From assembly GCF_012275445.1 (NCBI RefSeq), contig NZ_JAAZQK010000012.1:62001-126000 (forward strand): a stretch of 64,000 nt of DNA, in the 5' to 3' direction. The DNA comes from Rhizobacter sp. SG703 (GTDB taxonomy: Bacteria; Pseudomonadota; Gammaproteobacteria; Burkholderiales; Burkholderiaceae_C). The notes beneath the pieces are model-generated. The model worked only from the letters and a program-made list of their open reading frames with translations, was not told where the DNA came from and made no database searches. Position 1 is the stretch's first letter, and every line of letters begins with the position of its first letter. Below, in pieces: positions 53,219-63,260 of the stretch. The position numbers and the translations under genes are program-made.

Positions 53219-54844
53219 TCAGCACACCACCGCCTGCCCGTCCCGCCGCGCGTCGCTCGCGGCCACGTACCCTTCGCTGCCCGGATCGCCCAGCCGCCAG
53301 ATGAACTGGCCCGCGCCGAAATCCTGGTACGAGTCGTTGATGACCTCGACGCGGTGGCCGCGCTCGACGAGGCCCTGCACCGTCGCCGGGTCCATCGCGC
53401 GCTCGACGTTGATCTCCACCCCCTGGTTGAAGCGCCAGCGCGGCGCGTCGCAGGCCGCCTGCGGGTGCTGGCGGTAATCGAGCATGCGCACCAGCGTCTG
53501 CAGGTGGCCTTGCGGCTGCATGTTGGCACCCATCACGCCGAAGCTCATCTGCGCTTGGCCGTCGCGCGTCAGGAAGGCCGGGATGATGGTGTGGAACGGC
53601 CGCTTGCCTGGCGCCACCTGGTTGGCGCTGCCGTCGACCAGGTTGAAGCCGTGCCCGCGGTTCTGCATCGACAGCCCGTACTCCGGCACCACCACGCCCG
53701 AGCCGAAGCCCATGAAGTTGCTCTGGATGAAGCTGACCATCATGCCGCTCTCGTCGGCCGCGCTCAGGTAGATGGTGCCGCCCTTCACCGGGTTGCCGGC
53801 GCCGAAATCCTGCGCACGCTTCATGTCGATCAGCTTCGCGCGCGACGCGAGGTAGGCGTCGTCCAGCATCTGCGCGGCCGTCACCTCCATGCTGCCCGGC
53901 TCGGCGACGAAGCGGTAGGTGTCGGCGAACGCCAGCTTCATCGCCTCGATCTGCAGGTGCTGCGAGTCGACACCGTCGACCGCCAGCCGCTCGACGTCGA
54001 AGTTCGACAGGATGCCCAGCGCGATCAACGCCGCGATGCCCTGCCCGTTCGGCGGGATCTCGTGCAGCACGTGCCCGCGGTAGGCCTTGCCGATCGGGTC
54101 GACCCACTCCGGGCGGTAGGCCGCGAAATCCTCGACGCGGATCGCGCCGCCATGCGCCTTCGCATGGCGCGCCGCGGCCTCGGCGATCTCGCCGCCGTAG
54201 TACGCGGCGCCGCGCGTCTGCGCAATCAGGCGCAGCGATCTCGCGGCGCCCGGGAAGCGGAACAGCTCGCCCAGGTTCGGCGCGCGGCCGCGCGGCATGA
54301 AGGTCTCGGCGAAGCCGGGCTGCTGCTGCAGCAGCGGCACCGCGGCCGACCACTTCTGCTGCACGACGGTCGGCACGGCGTAGCCGCGCTCGGCGATCTC
54401 GATCGCCGGCTCCAGCAGGTCGGCGAACGGCAGCTTGCCGAAGCGCTCGCTCAGCGCCACCCAGCCGGCCACCGCGCCGGGCACCGTCGCGCTGTCCCAG
54501 CCGCGCACCGGCGGCGTCTTCGCATCGGCGCCGTACTTGGCGCGGAAGTAGCCGGGCGTCCACGCGCCCGGCGCGCGCCCGCTGGCGTTCAGCCCGTGCA
54601 GCGCCTGCCCGTCCCACAGGATGCAGAACGCGTCGGAGCCGAGCCCGTTGCTGACCGGCTCGACGATCGTCATTGCGGCGGCCGCGGCAATCGCCGCATC
54701 GACCGCATTGCCGCCCTTCAGCAGCATCCGCAGCCCGGCCTGCGCGCCCAGCGGGTGCGAGGTCGACACCACGTTGCGGCCGAACACCGGCAGGCGCTGG
54801 CTGGTGTAGCCGGCGCTCCAGTCGAAGTGATTCCCTGTGCTCAT
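53219..54844 (-). CDS. ggt: Gamma-glutamyltransferase family protein, cytoplasmic
   Basis: A 541-residue N-terminal-nucleophile enzyme made as a precursor and self-cleaved before Thr357, in KGGTIYLSAADESGMM. Residues 20-70 and 105-125 (VRGWDSATVPGAVAGW) are conserved in the large chain, and MGANMQPQGHLQTLVRMLDY in the small chain. There is no signal peptide, unlike classic periplasmic GGT. This places it with cytoplasmic GGT-like proteins, some of which hydrolyse glutathione or act as acylases on other amides. GAGG precedes the ATG at 54844. A terminator separates it from tctA. Confidence 0.87.
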   Translation of the reverse strand: MSTGNHFDWSAGYTSQRLPVFGRNVVSTSHPLGAQAGLRMLLKGGNAVDAAIAAAAAMTIVEPVSNGLGSDAFCILWDGQALHGLNASGRAPGAWTPGYFRAKYGADAKTPPVRGWDSATVPGAVAGWVALSERFGKLPFADLLEPAIEIAERGYAVPTVVQQKWSAAVPLLQQQPGFAETFMPRGRAPNLGELFRFPGAARSLRLIAQTRGAAYYGGEIAEAAARHAKAHGGAIRVEDFAAYRPEWVDPIGKAYRGHVLHEIPPNGQGIAALIALGILSNFDVERLAVDGVDSQHLQIEAMKLAFADTYRFVAEPGSMEVTAAQMLDDAYLASRAKLIDMKRAQDFGAGNPVKGGTIYLSAADESGMMVSFIQSNFMGFGSGVVVPEYGLSMQNRGHGFNLVDGSANQVAPGKRPFHTIIPAFLTRDGQAQMSFGVMGANMQPQGHLQTLVRMLDYRQHPQAACDAPRWRFNQGVEINVERAMDPATVQGLVERGHRVEVINDSYQDFGAGQFIWRLGDPGSEGYVAASDARRDGQAVVC

Positions 54845-54897
54845 GTGCAGTGCCTCGAAAGTGATGCGCGGATGATGCCCGCCGCGCGCCAAAAGAA

Positions 54898-54925
54898 ACA
54901 GGCCGCTCGAGGCGGCCTGTGTTTT
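54898..54925 (-). terminator. Rho-independent-like terminator downstream of tctA
   Basis: ACAGGCCG (54898-54905) and CGGCCTGT (54913-54920) form an eight-base stem around CTCGAGG, with TTTT at 54922-54925 on the plus strand and a T-rich run on the minus strand. It sits 14 bases after the tctA stop and before ggt, so tctBA and ggt are separate transcription units. It may work both ways. Confidence 0.7.
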
Positions 54926-54938
54926 GACTGGAAGCGGG

Positions 54939-56444
54939 CTATTCCTCTTGAAAGGCCTCTTCGCGCTTGCTCTTGATCGACGGCAGCAGCACGATCACGA
55001 TCATCAGCGCCGCGGCGGCCAGCAGCCCGGCCGACAGCGGCCGCACGAAGAACGTGCCCCAGTCGCCGCGCGACAACAGCAACGCGCGGCGCAGGTTCTC
55101 TTCCATCATCGGCCCGAGGATGAAGCCCAGCAGCAGCGGCGCCGGCTCGCAGCTCAGCTTGTAGAACACATAGCCGACAACCGCGAACGCCGCCGTCATG
55201 TAGACGTCGAAGGTGTTGTTGTTCAGCGTGTACACGCCGATGCAGCAGAACAGCGTGATCGCCGGGAACAGGAAGCGGTAAGGCACCGTCAGCAGCTTGA
55301 TCCAGATGCCGATCAGCGGCAGGTTCAGGATCACCAGCATCGCGTTGCCGACCCACATCGATGCGATCAGGCCCCAGAACAGCTGCGGGTTGCTGGTCAT
55401 GACCTGCGGACCGGGCTGGATGCCCTTGATCGTCATCGCGCCCACCATCAGCGCCATCACCGCGTTCGGCGGGATGCCCAGCGTCAGCATCGGGATGAAC
55501 GAGGTCTGCGCGCCGGCGTTGTTGGCCGATTCGGGGCCCGCCACGCCGCGGATGTCGCCCTTGCCGAAGCGGCCGCTCGCGCCGGCCACCTTCTTCTCGA
55601 CCGTGTACGCGGCGAACGAGGCCAGCAGCGCACCGCCACCGGGCAGCACGCCCAGCAACGAGCCCAGCGCGGTGCCGCGCAGCACCGCCGGCCAGGCTTC
55701 CTTGAAGTCCTGCTTGGTCGGCCACAGGCCCTTCACGCTCTTCGTGAACACCTCGCGGTGCTCGGCCGGCATGCCCAGGTTGGCGATGATCTCGCCGAAG
55801 CCGAACACGCCCATCGCGATCACGACGAAGCCGATGCCGTCGGTCAGTTCGGGAATGTCGAAGCTGTAGCGCGCGGTGCCCGAGATCACGTCGGTGTTGA
55901 TCTGCGCGAGCAGCAGGCCGAGGATGATCATCGCGATCGCCTTGATCAGCGAACCCGAGGCCAGCACCACCGCGCCGATCAGGCCCAGCACCATCAGCGA
56001 GAAGTACTCCTGCGGGCCGAACTTGAAGGCCAGCTCGGTCAGCGGCGGCGCAAAGGCCGCGATGATGACCGTGCCGACGCAGCCGGCGAAGAACGACCCC
56101 AGGCCGGCCGCGGCGAGTGCCGCACCGGCACGGCCCTGGCGGGCCATCTGGTAGCCGTCGATCGCGGTCACGACCGAGCTCGATTCGCCCGGCACGTTGA
56201 TCAGGATCGCGGTGGTCGAGCCGCCGTACTGCGCGCCGTAGTAGATGCCGGCCAGCATGATCAGCGCCGGCGTCGCGTCGAGCGAGTAGATCGACGGCAG
56301 CAGCATCGCGATGGTGGCCACCGGGCCGAGGCCGGGCAGCACGCCGATCAGCGTGCCCAGCACCGAACCGAAGAACGCATACATCAGGTTCTGCGCCGTG
56401 AAGGCGACGCCGAAGCCGAGGGCGAGGTTTCCCAACAAGTCCAT
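54939..56444 (-). CDS. tctA: Tripartite tricarboxylate transporter large permease TctA
   Basis: A 501-residue inner-membrane protein with about 11-12 helices. The family motif GVLPGLGPVATIAMLLPS (residues 34-51) and its second copy GVLPGGGALLASFAAY (residues about 264-279), PGESSSVVTAIDGYQMARQGRAG in the cytoplasmic loop and GPESANNAGAQTSFIPML are diagnostic. With a periplasmic receptor (TctC/Bug) and TctB it takes up citrate or other carboxylates. No receptor gene is adjacent. AAGGA precedes the ATG. Confidence 0.94.
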   Translation of the reverse strand: MDLLGNLALGFGVAFTAQNLMYAFFGSVLGTLIGVLPGLGPVATIAMLLPSIYSLDATPALIMLAGIYYGAQYGGSTTAILINVPGESSSVVTAIDGYQMARQGRAGAALAAAGLGSFFAGCVGTVIIAAFAPPLTELAFKFGPQEYFSLMVLGLIGAVVLASGSLIKAIAMIILGLLLAQINTDVISGTARYSFDIPELTDGIGFVVIAMGVFGFGEIIANLGMPAEHREVFTKSVKGLWPTKQDFKEAWPAVLRGTALGSLLGVLPGGGALLASFAAYTVEKKVAGASGRFGKGDIRGVAGPESANNAGAQTSFIPMLTLGIPPNAVMALMVGAMTIKGIQPGPQVMTSNPQLFWGLIASMWVGNAMLVILNLPLIGIWIKLLTVPYRFLFPAITLFCCIGVYTLNNNTFDVYMTAAFAVVGYVFYKLSCEPAPLLLGFILGPMMEENLRRALLLSRGDWGTFFVRPLSAGLLAAAALMIVIVLLPSIKSKREEAFQEE

Positions 56445-56457
56445 GGTGTTTTCCTTC

Positions 56458-56919
56458 TCAGCCCACGAACCAGGGCCACATCGGGATGACCAGCTTCAGC
56501 CCGAGCACAAAGATCGCCCACGAACCCACGGTGAGCACGACGGCCGTCGCGAGGACGCCCTTCCACTTGAATTCATCGCCGGCGAGGCTGGTCATCAGGA
56601 TCAGGATCGGCACCGTGATCACCAGGCCCAGGCGCGGCAGCGCGGCGCCGAACACCGTGATCGACGCGACGATCACCAGCAGCGGCCGCCAGGCGATGGC
56701 GCCGATCGGGTCGCCGCCTTCGACTTCGATCGTCAGCGACTTGAACAGCACGAAGCTGCCCAGCAGTGCCATCAGGATGCTGAGGATCAGCGGGAAGTAG
56801 CCGGGGCCCGGCCGCGCCGAGGTCCCCATGCTGTAGTTGGTCGCGCCGACGGCGAAGACCACGCCGACGACGACGAACATCAAACCGGACCAGAAGTCCC
56901 GTTGGCTCTTGATCTTCAC
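56458..56919 (-). CDS. tctB: Tripartite tricarboxylate transporter small permease TctB
   Basis: A 153-residue protein with four helices (FWSGLMFVVVGVVFAVGAT, LILSILMALLGSFVLF and two near the C-terminus), matching the TctB family. GTSARPGPGYFPLILS is the conserved segment after the first helix. The start is GTG at 56919, decided by GAGGAG seven bases upstream. It heads the tctBA operon; the TctA gene follows after 13 bases. Confidence 0.9.
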   Translation of the reverse strand: MKIKSQRDFWSGLMFVVVGVVFAVGATNYSMGTSARPGPGYFPLILSILMALLGSFVLFKSLTIEVEGGDPIGAIAWRPLLVIVASITVFGAALPRLGLVITVPILILMTSLAGDEFKWKGVLATAVVLTVGSWAIFVLGLKLVIPMWPWFVG

Positions 56920-57057
56920 GGATAGCTCCTCGTGTTCTGCTTGGACTGACGCTGTCTGTTACAGCTTGCGGCTGATTCTAGGCAGGCCACTCCAGGCCCC
57001 GTGTGTGGTTTACACGTAGCGCACTGTGTCCTGAGGTGTCGTCACCGTGTCGTCCGC

Positions 57058-58862
<1,805 letters not shown>

Positions 58863-58866
<4 letters not shown>

Positions 58867-59633
58867 GGGGTCGTCTCGTTCGGGTTTCGGATCATCCGCA
58901 GCCACTTGCGCGCCGGCAGGTCGCAACGGTTCTCGATGTTGTCGGCACGCGCGGCCAGCACTTCACGGGACGGAAGTCCCAGCCCCTTCATGCCGACGAC
59001 GACGGTGTTGCCCTCGCGCGTGGGGCGCATGCTCCACACCGCCGCCGCGCCGAACGCGCCGGCGATGCGCGCGGCGCTCTGCTCGTAGCTCGCGTCGCGG
59101 CCGAACAGGTTGACGGTCATCACGCCGCCGTCGGCCAGCACGCGGTGGCAGGCCTGGTAGAACGCGTCGTCGTCGAGCACCGGGCTGGCGGCGTCGTGGT
59201 CGTACAGGTCGACGCACAGCACCTGCACGCTGCCGGCGTTCGCCGGGTCGGCCACCCACCGCCCGGCGTCCTGGTTCAGCACCTGCAGCCGGTCGTCGTC
59301 CTCGGGCAGCTTGAACCACAGCCGGCAGGCGGTGATGACGGTCGGGTTCAGCTCGACGGCGGTGGTCCGCATGCCCAGGCGCCGCGTGAAGCGCGTGATC
59401 GCCGCGGCCCCCAGGCCGAGCTGCACCGCATGGCCTTCGCCCAGCGCCTCGGGGTCGATCAGCAGCAGCCAGACCATCATGCGCTGCACGTAGTCGAGCT
59501 CGATCACGTTCGGTTTGCGCACGCGCATCGCGCCCTGCACCCAGGGCGTGCCCAGGTGCAGGTAGCGCACGCCGTCGGCCTCGGAGAGGGTGGCGGGGAC
59601 GAGTTCGGGTTCGGGGGTCGGGCGGGCAGGCAT
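58863..59633 (-). CDS. Spermidine-synthase-like / SAM-dependent methyltransferase-fold protein
   Basis: A 256-residue Rossmann-fold protein. VQLGLGAAAITRFTRR corresponds to motif I of spermidine synthase-like enzymes, with TAVELNPTVI the acidic loop that binds the ribose, and QVLCVDLYDHD the following motif. Such proteins are annotated as polyamine aminopropyltransferases but many are of unknown function; the polyamine-binding Asp pair is not clear. I take ATG 59633; a TTG start seven codons upstream would overlap the DNA glycosylase gene. It is cotranslated with the GspE gene. Confidence 0.75.
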
Positions 59634-59646
59634 CAGGGGCAGGGGT

Positions 59647-60189
59647 TCAGGCAATTCCGTGGGCTTCGAAGGCGGCCCGCCAGGCGGCGAGCTTGCGCTC
59701 GAAGCTCCAGGAGGCGTTGGCCGGGCTGGTCGACGGCAGGCGCGTCACCGTCACCCCGAGTGTCGCGGTGAACCGCATCGCGCGCGCCGATTCGCCGCCA
59801 TTGTGGGCGATGCCCTGCAGGCCGGGCGCGAGGTGCTTCAGTCCGGCCAGGTCGTTGTACTGTGCATCCTCGATCGCGCTGTCGAGGCTGCCCTCGCGGC
59901 GGCAGTGGGCATAGACGTCCCAGAGCCCGAGGCCGTGCTCGCGCAGGCGGTCGATGCGCTCGACGTAGGGCAGTGCGCGCAGGTCTTCGTTCCACAGCGC
60001 CGACAGGATCGGCCAGAAGTGGTTGCGCGGGTGGGCGTAGTACTGGCCGGCCTGCAGCGACGCGACGCCCGGAAAGCTGCCGAGCACCACCAGCCGCGTG
60101 CGCGGGCCGATCACCGGCGGCAGACCCTGCAGCAGGCCGGGCGTGTCGGCGGGTGTCGCGGCTGCGGCGATCGTCGCGGTGTTCTTCAT
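59647..60189 (-). CDS. DNA-deoxyinosine glycosylase (UDG superfamily)
   Basis: A 180-residue enzyme of the uracil-DNA glycosylase superfamily that removes hypoxanthine from DNA. RLVVLGSFPGVASLQAGQYY is the typical motif 1 region (GSFPG), YYAHPRNHFWPILSAL is conserved in the hypoxanthine-DNA glycosylase group, and the C-terminal LPSTSPANAS is motif 2 (SPAN). The ATG at 60189 overlaps the tatD stop. The two genes are probably one transcript concerned with DNA maintenance. Confidence 0.83.
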   Translation of the reverse strand: MKNTATIAAAATPADTPGLLQGLPPVIGPRTRLVVLGSFPGVASLQAGQYYAHPRNHFWPILSALWNEDLRALPYVERIDRLREHGLGLWDVYAHCRREGSLDSAIEDAQYNDLAGLKHLAPGLQGIAHNGGESARAMRFTATLGVTVTRLPSTSPANASWSFERKLAAWRAAFEAHGIA

Positions 60190-61013
60190 CCAGCGGGCCA
60201 GTCTGCCAGAGCCGCGAGCCGCGGCAGCGCGGCATGCGTGTTGTCGCGTGTCAGTTGCGATACCTCGTGCAACGGCATGCCGCGCAGCCCGGCCAGCACC
60301 TCGGCAATGCGTGCCAGCTCGGCCGGCTCGTTGCGCGACGTGGCCCCGGCGGCGCGCTCCTCGGCGGTGCGGTACAGCCAGTGCGGCGGGATGTCGGGCG
60401 AATCGGTTTCCAGCACCAGGCAGCCGGCCGGCAGCGTCTGCGCCAGCCGGCGGATCTGCAGCGCGCGGTCGAAGGTCATCGCGCCGCCGAAACCGAGCTT
60501 GAACCCCAGCTCGACGAACACCTCGGCCTGCTGCGCGCTGCCGTTGAAGGCATGGGCGATGCCGCGCACCTCGACGCGCCGCAGGTGCTTCAGCAGCGAA
60601 TCGGCCGAGCGCCGCACGTGCACGATCACCGGCAGGCCGAACTCGCGGGCCAGCTTCAGCTGCTCGGCAAAGAAATGCTCGCCGCGCGCCTGGTCGAGAC
60701 CGGGCACGAAGTGGTCCAGCCCGATCTCGCCGACCGCCACCAGCCGCGGGTCGCCGATGTGCTGCGCCAGCGCGGCGCGCAGCCTCGCCAGGTCGCCGTC
60801 GTCGGCCGCATCGACGCACAGCGGGTGGATGCCCAGTGCGTACGCCAGCCCATGCTGGTGCGCGAGCGCCCGCACCGTCTCGAAATTGCCGACCATCACC
60901 GCCGGCAGCACCTGCTGGGTGACCCCGGCCGCCCGGGCGCGCTGCACCACGGCATCGCGGTCGGCATCGAATTCAGGGGCGTCGAGGTGGCAATGGGAGT
61001 CGATCCAGCGCAT
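60186..61013 (-). CDS. tatD: TatD family metal-dependent hydrolase
   Basis: A 275-residue TIM-barrel enzyme. IDSHCHLDAPEF holds the first metal ligands (HxH), VGEIGLDHF the Glu, and VIVHVRRSADSLL and LETDSPDIPP the later His and Asp ligands. TatD-type proteins are 3'-5' exonucleases acting on DNA and RNA; this is a single-copy homologue, and D-aminoacyl roles are excluded by motif. The start is ATG 61013. It leads the minus-strand run tatD-glycosylase-methyltransferase-gspE. Confidence 0.9.
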   Translation of the reverse strand: MRWIDSHCHLDAPEFDADRDAVVQRARAAGVTQQVLPAVMVGNFETVRALAHQHGLAYALGIHPLCVDAADDGDLARLRAALAQHIGDPRLVAVGEIGLDHFVPGLDQARGEHFFAEQLKLAREFGLPVIVHVRRSADSLLKHLRRVEVRGIAHAFNGSAQQAEVFVELGFKLGFGGAMTFDRALQIRRLAQTLPAGCLVLETDSPDIPPHWLYRTAEERAAGATSRNEPAELARIAEVLAGLRGMPLHEVSQLTRDNTHAALPRLAALADWPAG

Positions 61014-61155
61014 CCCGCGATGATGCCTTGCCCGCCACGTGAAGTAGTACCTCGGCACGTGCACGGCGGTCGACTCCGTGTTACGGTGACGGCATCGTCA
61101 GCGTTCGGCACAGTTTTGTATCTCCCTGTGCCGACTGCCATCGCAGGAGGCAGGC

Positions 61156-62220
61156 ATGAGACAGGCTCCGCTCTACAGCCGTTCTCGGCGGGCACCCGTC
61201 GGTGCCGTCTCGGCAGCGCCCGACACACCGCCGGCACCGGGCGCGACGCCAGCCGACACGCCGCCCGCCGCCGCGGCGACCGCCCGCCCGCCGGGCCGCT
61301 GGCGCCAGTGGTTCGGCCGCCACGAACGCATGCTGTGGGGTCTTTCGGGCGCGATCCTGGTGCTCGGCGGCGTCGTCGCCTGGCAAGCCGTCAACCCCGC
61401 CGCTCGCGCGCTGACCCAGGCCGACATCGATGCGGCGGTGCGCCATTCGCTCGAGAAGGAGCCGCTGCCGTCCGCCTACGCGAAGGCCTACGAGATCATC
61501 GCGCCGTCGGTGGTGCGCGTGGTCGGCACCGATGGCGACGAACCCGACGCCGCGCAGGCCGACGTCAAGCCGGATGCGAAACGCCCCAAGCCGGTGCCGC
61601 TGCCGAAGGCCGCCAGGCCGGTGCCCGGCGACCGCAAGAAGCAGACGGCGTCCGACACGCCCGAGCCCGGCGAGCCGCACCTGTCCACGTCCACCGGCTC
61701 CGGCGTCGTGATCATCGACAACGGCACCATCCTGACCAACCTGCACGTGGTGCAAGGCTCGAAGAAGCTGCGCGTGACCTTTGCCGACGGCTTCGAGTCG
61801 GAGGCGACGGTGGTCGGCGTCGAGCCCGAGCACGACCTGGCGGTGTTGCGCGCCAAGAGCATCCCCGACGACCTGCAGGCCGCGACGATGCGCTCCGCCT
61901 CCGACCTGCAGGCCGGCGACCAGGTGATCGCGGTCGGCTACCCGTTCGGCATCGGACCGTCGGTCTCCGGCGGCGTGATCTCCGGCCTGAAGCGCGACTT
62001 CCGCTCGCCGCAGGGCCAGCGCCTGCTGAACAACCTGATCCAGTTCGATGCCGCCGCCAACCCCGGCAACTCCGGCGGCCCGCTGGTGACGATGGACGGA
62101 TCGGTGGTCGGCATCGTCACCGCGATCCTGAACCCGACCGAGCACCGCACCTTCATCGGCATCGGCTTCGCGGTGCCGATCGACAGCGCGGCGAACGCGG
62201 CCGGCATGCCGCCGTTCTGA
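61156..62220 (+). CDS. Membrane-anchored HtrA/DegS-like serine protease without PDZ domain
   Basis: A 354-residue S1C protease. A Pro/Ala-rich cytoplasmic N-terminus (residues 1-50) leads to one membrane segment at 59-78. The protease domain spans about 105-345 with catalytic His197 (LTNLHVV), Asp227 (EHDLAVL) and Ser306 (ANPGNSGGPL). The insert between residues 125 and 175 is charged and Pro/Lys-rich. There is no PDZ domain, so it lacks the peptide sensor of DegS and DegP. AGGAGG precedes the ATG. A MoxR ATPase and a DUF58 gene follow. Confidence 0.87.
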   Translation: MRQAPLYSRSRRAPVGAVSAAPDTPPAPGATPADTPPAAAATARPPGRWRQWFGRHERMLWGLSGAILVLGGVVAWQAVNPAARALTQADIDAAVRHSLEKEPLPSAYAKAYEIIAPSVVRVVGTDGDEPDAAQADVKPDAKRPKPVPLPKAARPVPGDRKKQTASDTPEPGEPHLSTSTGSGVVIIDNGTILTNLHVVQGSKKLRVTFADGFESEATVVGVEPEHDLAVLRAKSIPDDLQAATMRSASDLQAGDQVIAVGYPFGIGPSVSGGVISGLKRDFRSPQGQRLLNNLIQFDAAANPGNSGGPLVTMDGSVVGIVTAILNPTEHRTFIGIGFAVPIDSAANAAGMPPF

Positions 62221-62252
62221 CACCTCTGCCATTCCCCTTCACCGGAGCCTTC

Positions 62253-63260
62253 ATGGACCAGCCCGACAGCACCAGCACCGCCACGCTGATGGAGCGGCTG
62301 CTGTACGAGATCAAGCGCGTCGTCGTCGGGCAGGACAAGTTCCTCGAGCGCGTGATGGTCGCGATGCTGGCGCAGGGCCACCTGCTCGTCGAAGGCGTGC
62401 CGGGCCTCGCGAAGACGATCACCGTCAAGACGCTCGCGACCACGCTGCGCGGCAGCTTCAAGCGCATCCAGTTCACGCCCGACCTGGTGCCGGCCGACCT
62501 GGTGGGCACGCGCATCTACAACCAGAAGACCGGCGAGTTCGCGACCTCGCTCGGCCCGGTGTTCGCGAACCTGCTGCTGGCCGACGAGATCAACCGCGCG
62601 CCGGCCAAGGTGCAGAGCGCGCTGCTGGAAGTGATGCAGGAACGCCAGGTGACGATCGCCGGCGAGACGCACAAGGTGCCGTCGCCCTTCCTGGTGATGG
62701 CGACGCAGAACCCGATCGAGACCGAAGGCACCTACCCGCTGCCGGAGGCGCAGGTCGACCGCTTCATGATGAAGGTGCTGGTCGGCTATCCGAGCGAGGA
62801 AGAAGAGTTCGTGATCGTCGAGCGCGTCACCGGCGACCCGGTGCAGGTGAGCCCGGTCGCGAGCACCGAGCAGCTGGCCGAGCTGCAGCACCGCTGCCGC
62901 AGCGTGTACGTCGACCCGGCGCTGATGCAGTACGCGGTGCGGCTGGTCAGCGCGACCCGCACCCCGGCGCGCTACGGCCTGCCGGAGCTCGGCAAGTTCA
63001 TCAGCTTCGGCGCCAGCCCGCGCGCGACCATCGGCCTGATCGAAGGCGCGCGTGCGATGGCGTTGCTGCGAGGGCGCAGCTATGCGCTGCCCGACGACGT
63101 GCTCGACCTGGTGCCCGACGTGCTGCGCCACCGCCTGGTGCTGAGCTACGAGGCGCTGGCCGACGGGCTGAGCGCCGACCAGATCGTCCACAAGATCGTG
63201 CAGAAGGTGCCCAAGCCCGACAAGCCGATGGCGCACCGCGCGGAAGAAGCGGGGCGCTGA
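62253..63260 (+). CDS. MoxR family AAA+ ATPase
   Basis: A 335-residue chaperone-type ATPase. Walker A is GVPGLAKTITVK, Walker B LLLADEINRAPAKVQSALLEVMQE, sensor 1 ATQNPIETEGTYPLPEAQVDRF (part MATQNPIETEGTYPLPEAQV), typical of the MoxR/APE2220 subgroup. Members partner with DUF58 and von Willebrand A proteins encoded downstream to activate or assemble target complexes. CGGAG precedes the ATG. The stop overlaps the start of the DUF58 gene (TGATG). Confidence 0.93.
   Translation: MDQPDSTSTATLMERLLYEIKRVVVGQDKFLERVMVAMLAQGHLLVEGVPGLAKTITVKTLATTLRGSFKRIQFTPDLVPADLVGTRIYNQKTGEFATSLGPVFANLLLADEINRAPAKVQSALLEVMQERQVTIAGETHKVPSPFLVMATQNPIETEGTYPLPEAQVDRFMMKVLVGYPSEEEEFVIVERVTGDPVQVSPVASTEQLAELQHRCRSVYVDPALMQYAVRLVSATRTPARYGLPELGKFISFGASPRATIGLIEGARAMALLRGRSYALPDDVLDLVPDVLRHRLVLSYEALADGLSADQIVHKIVQKVPKPDKPMAHRAEEAGR

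Noticed and set aside
53219-54844. Periplasmic glutathione-degrading GGT
   Set aside because: No signal peptide at the supported start, so the classic periplasmic role is not supported.
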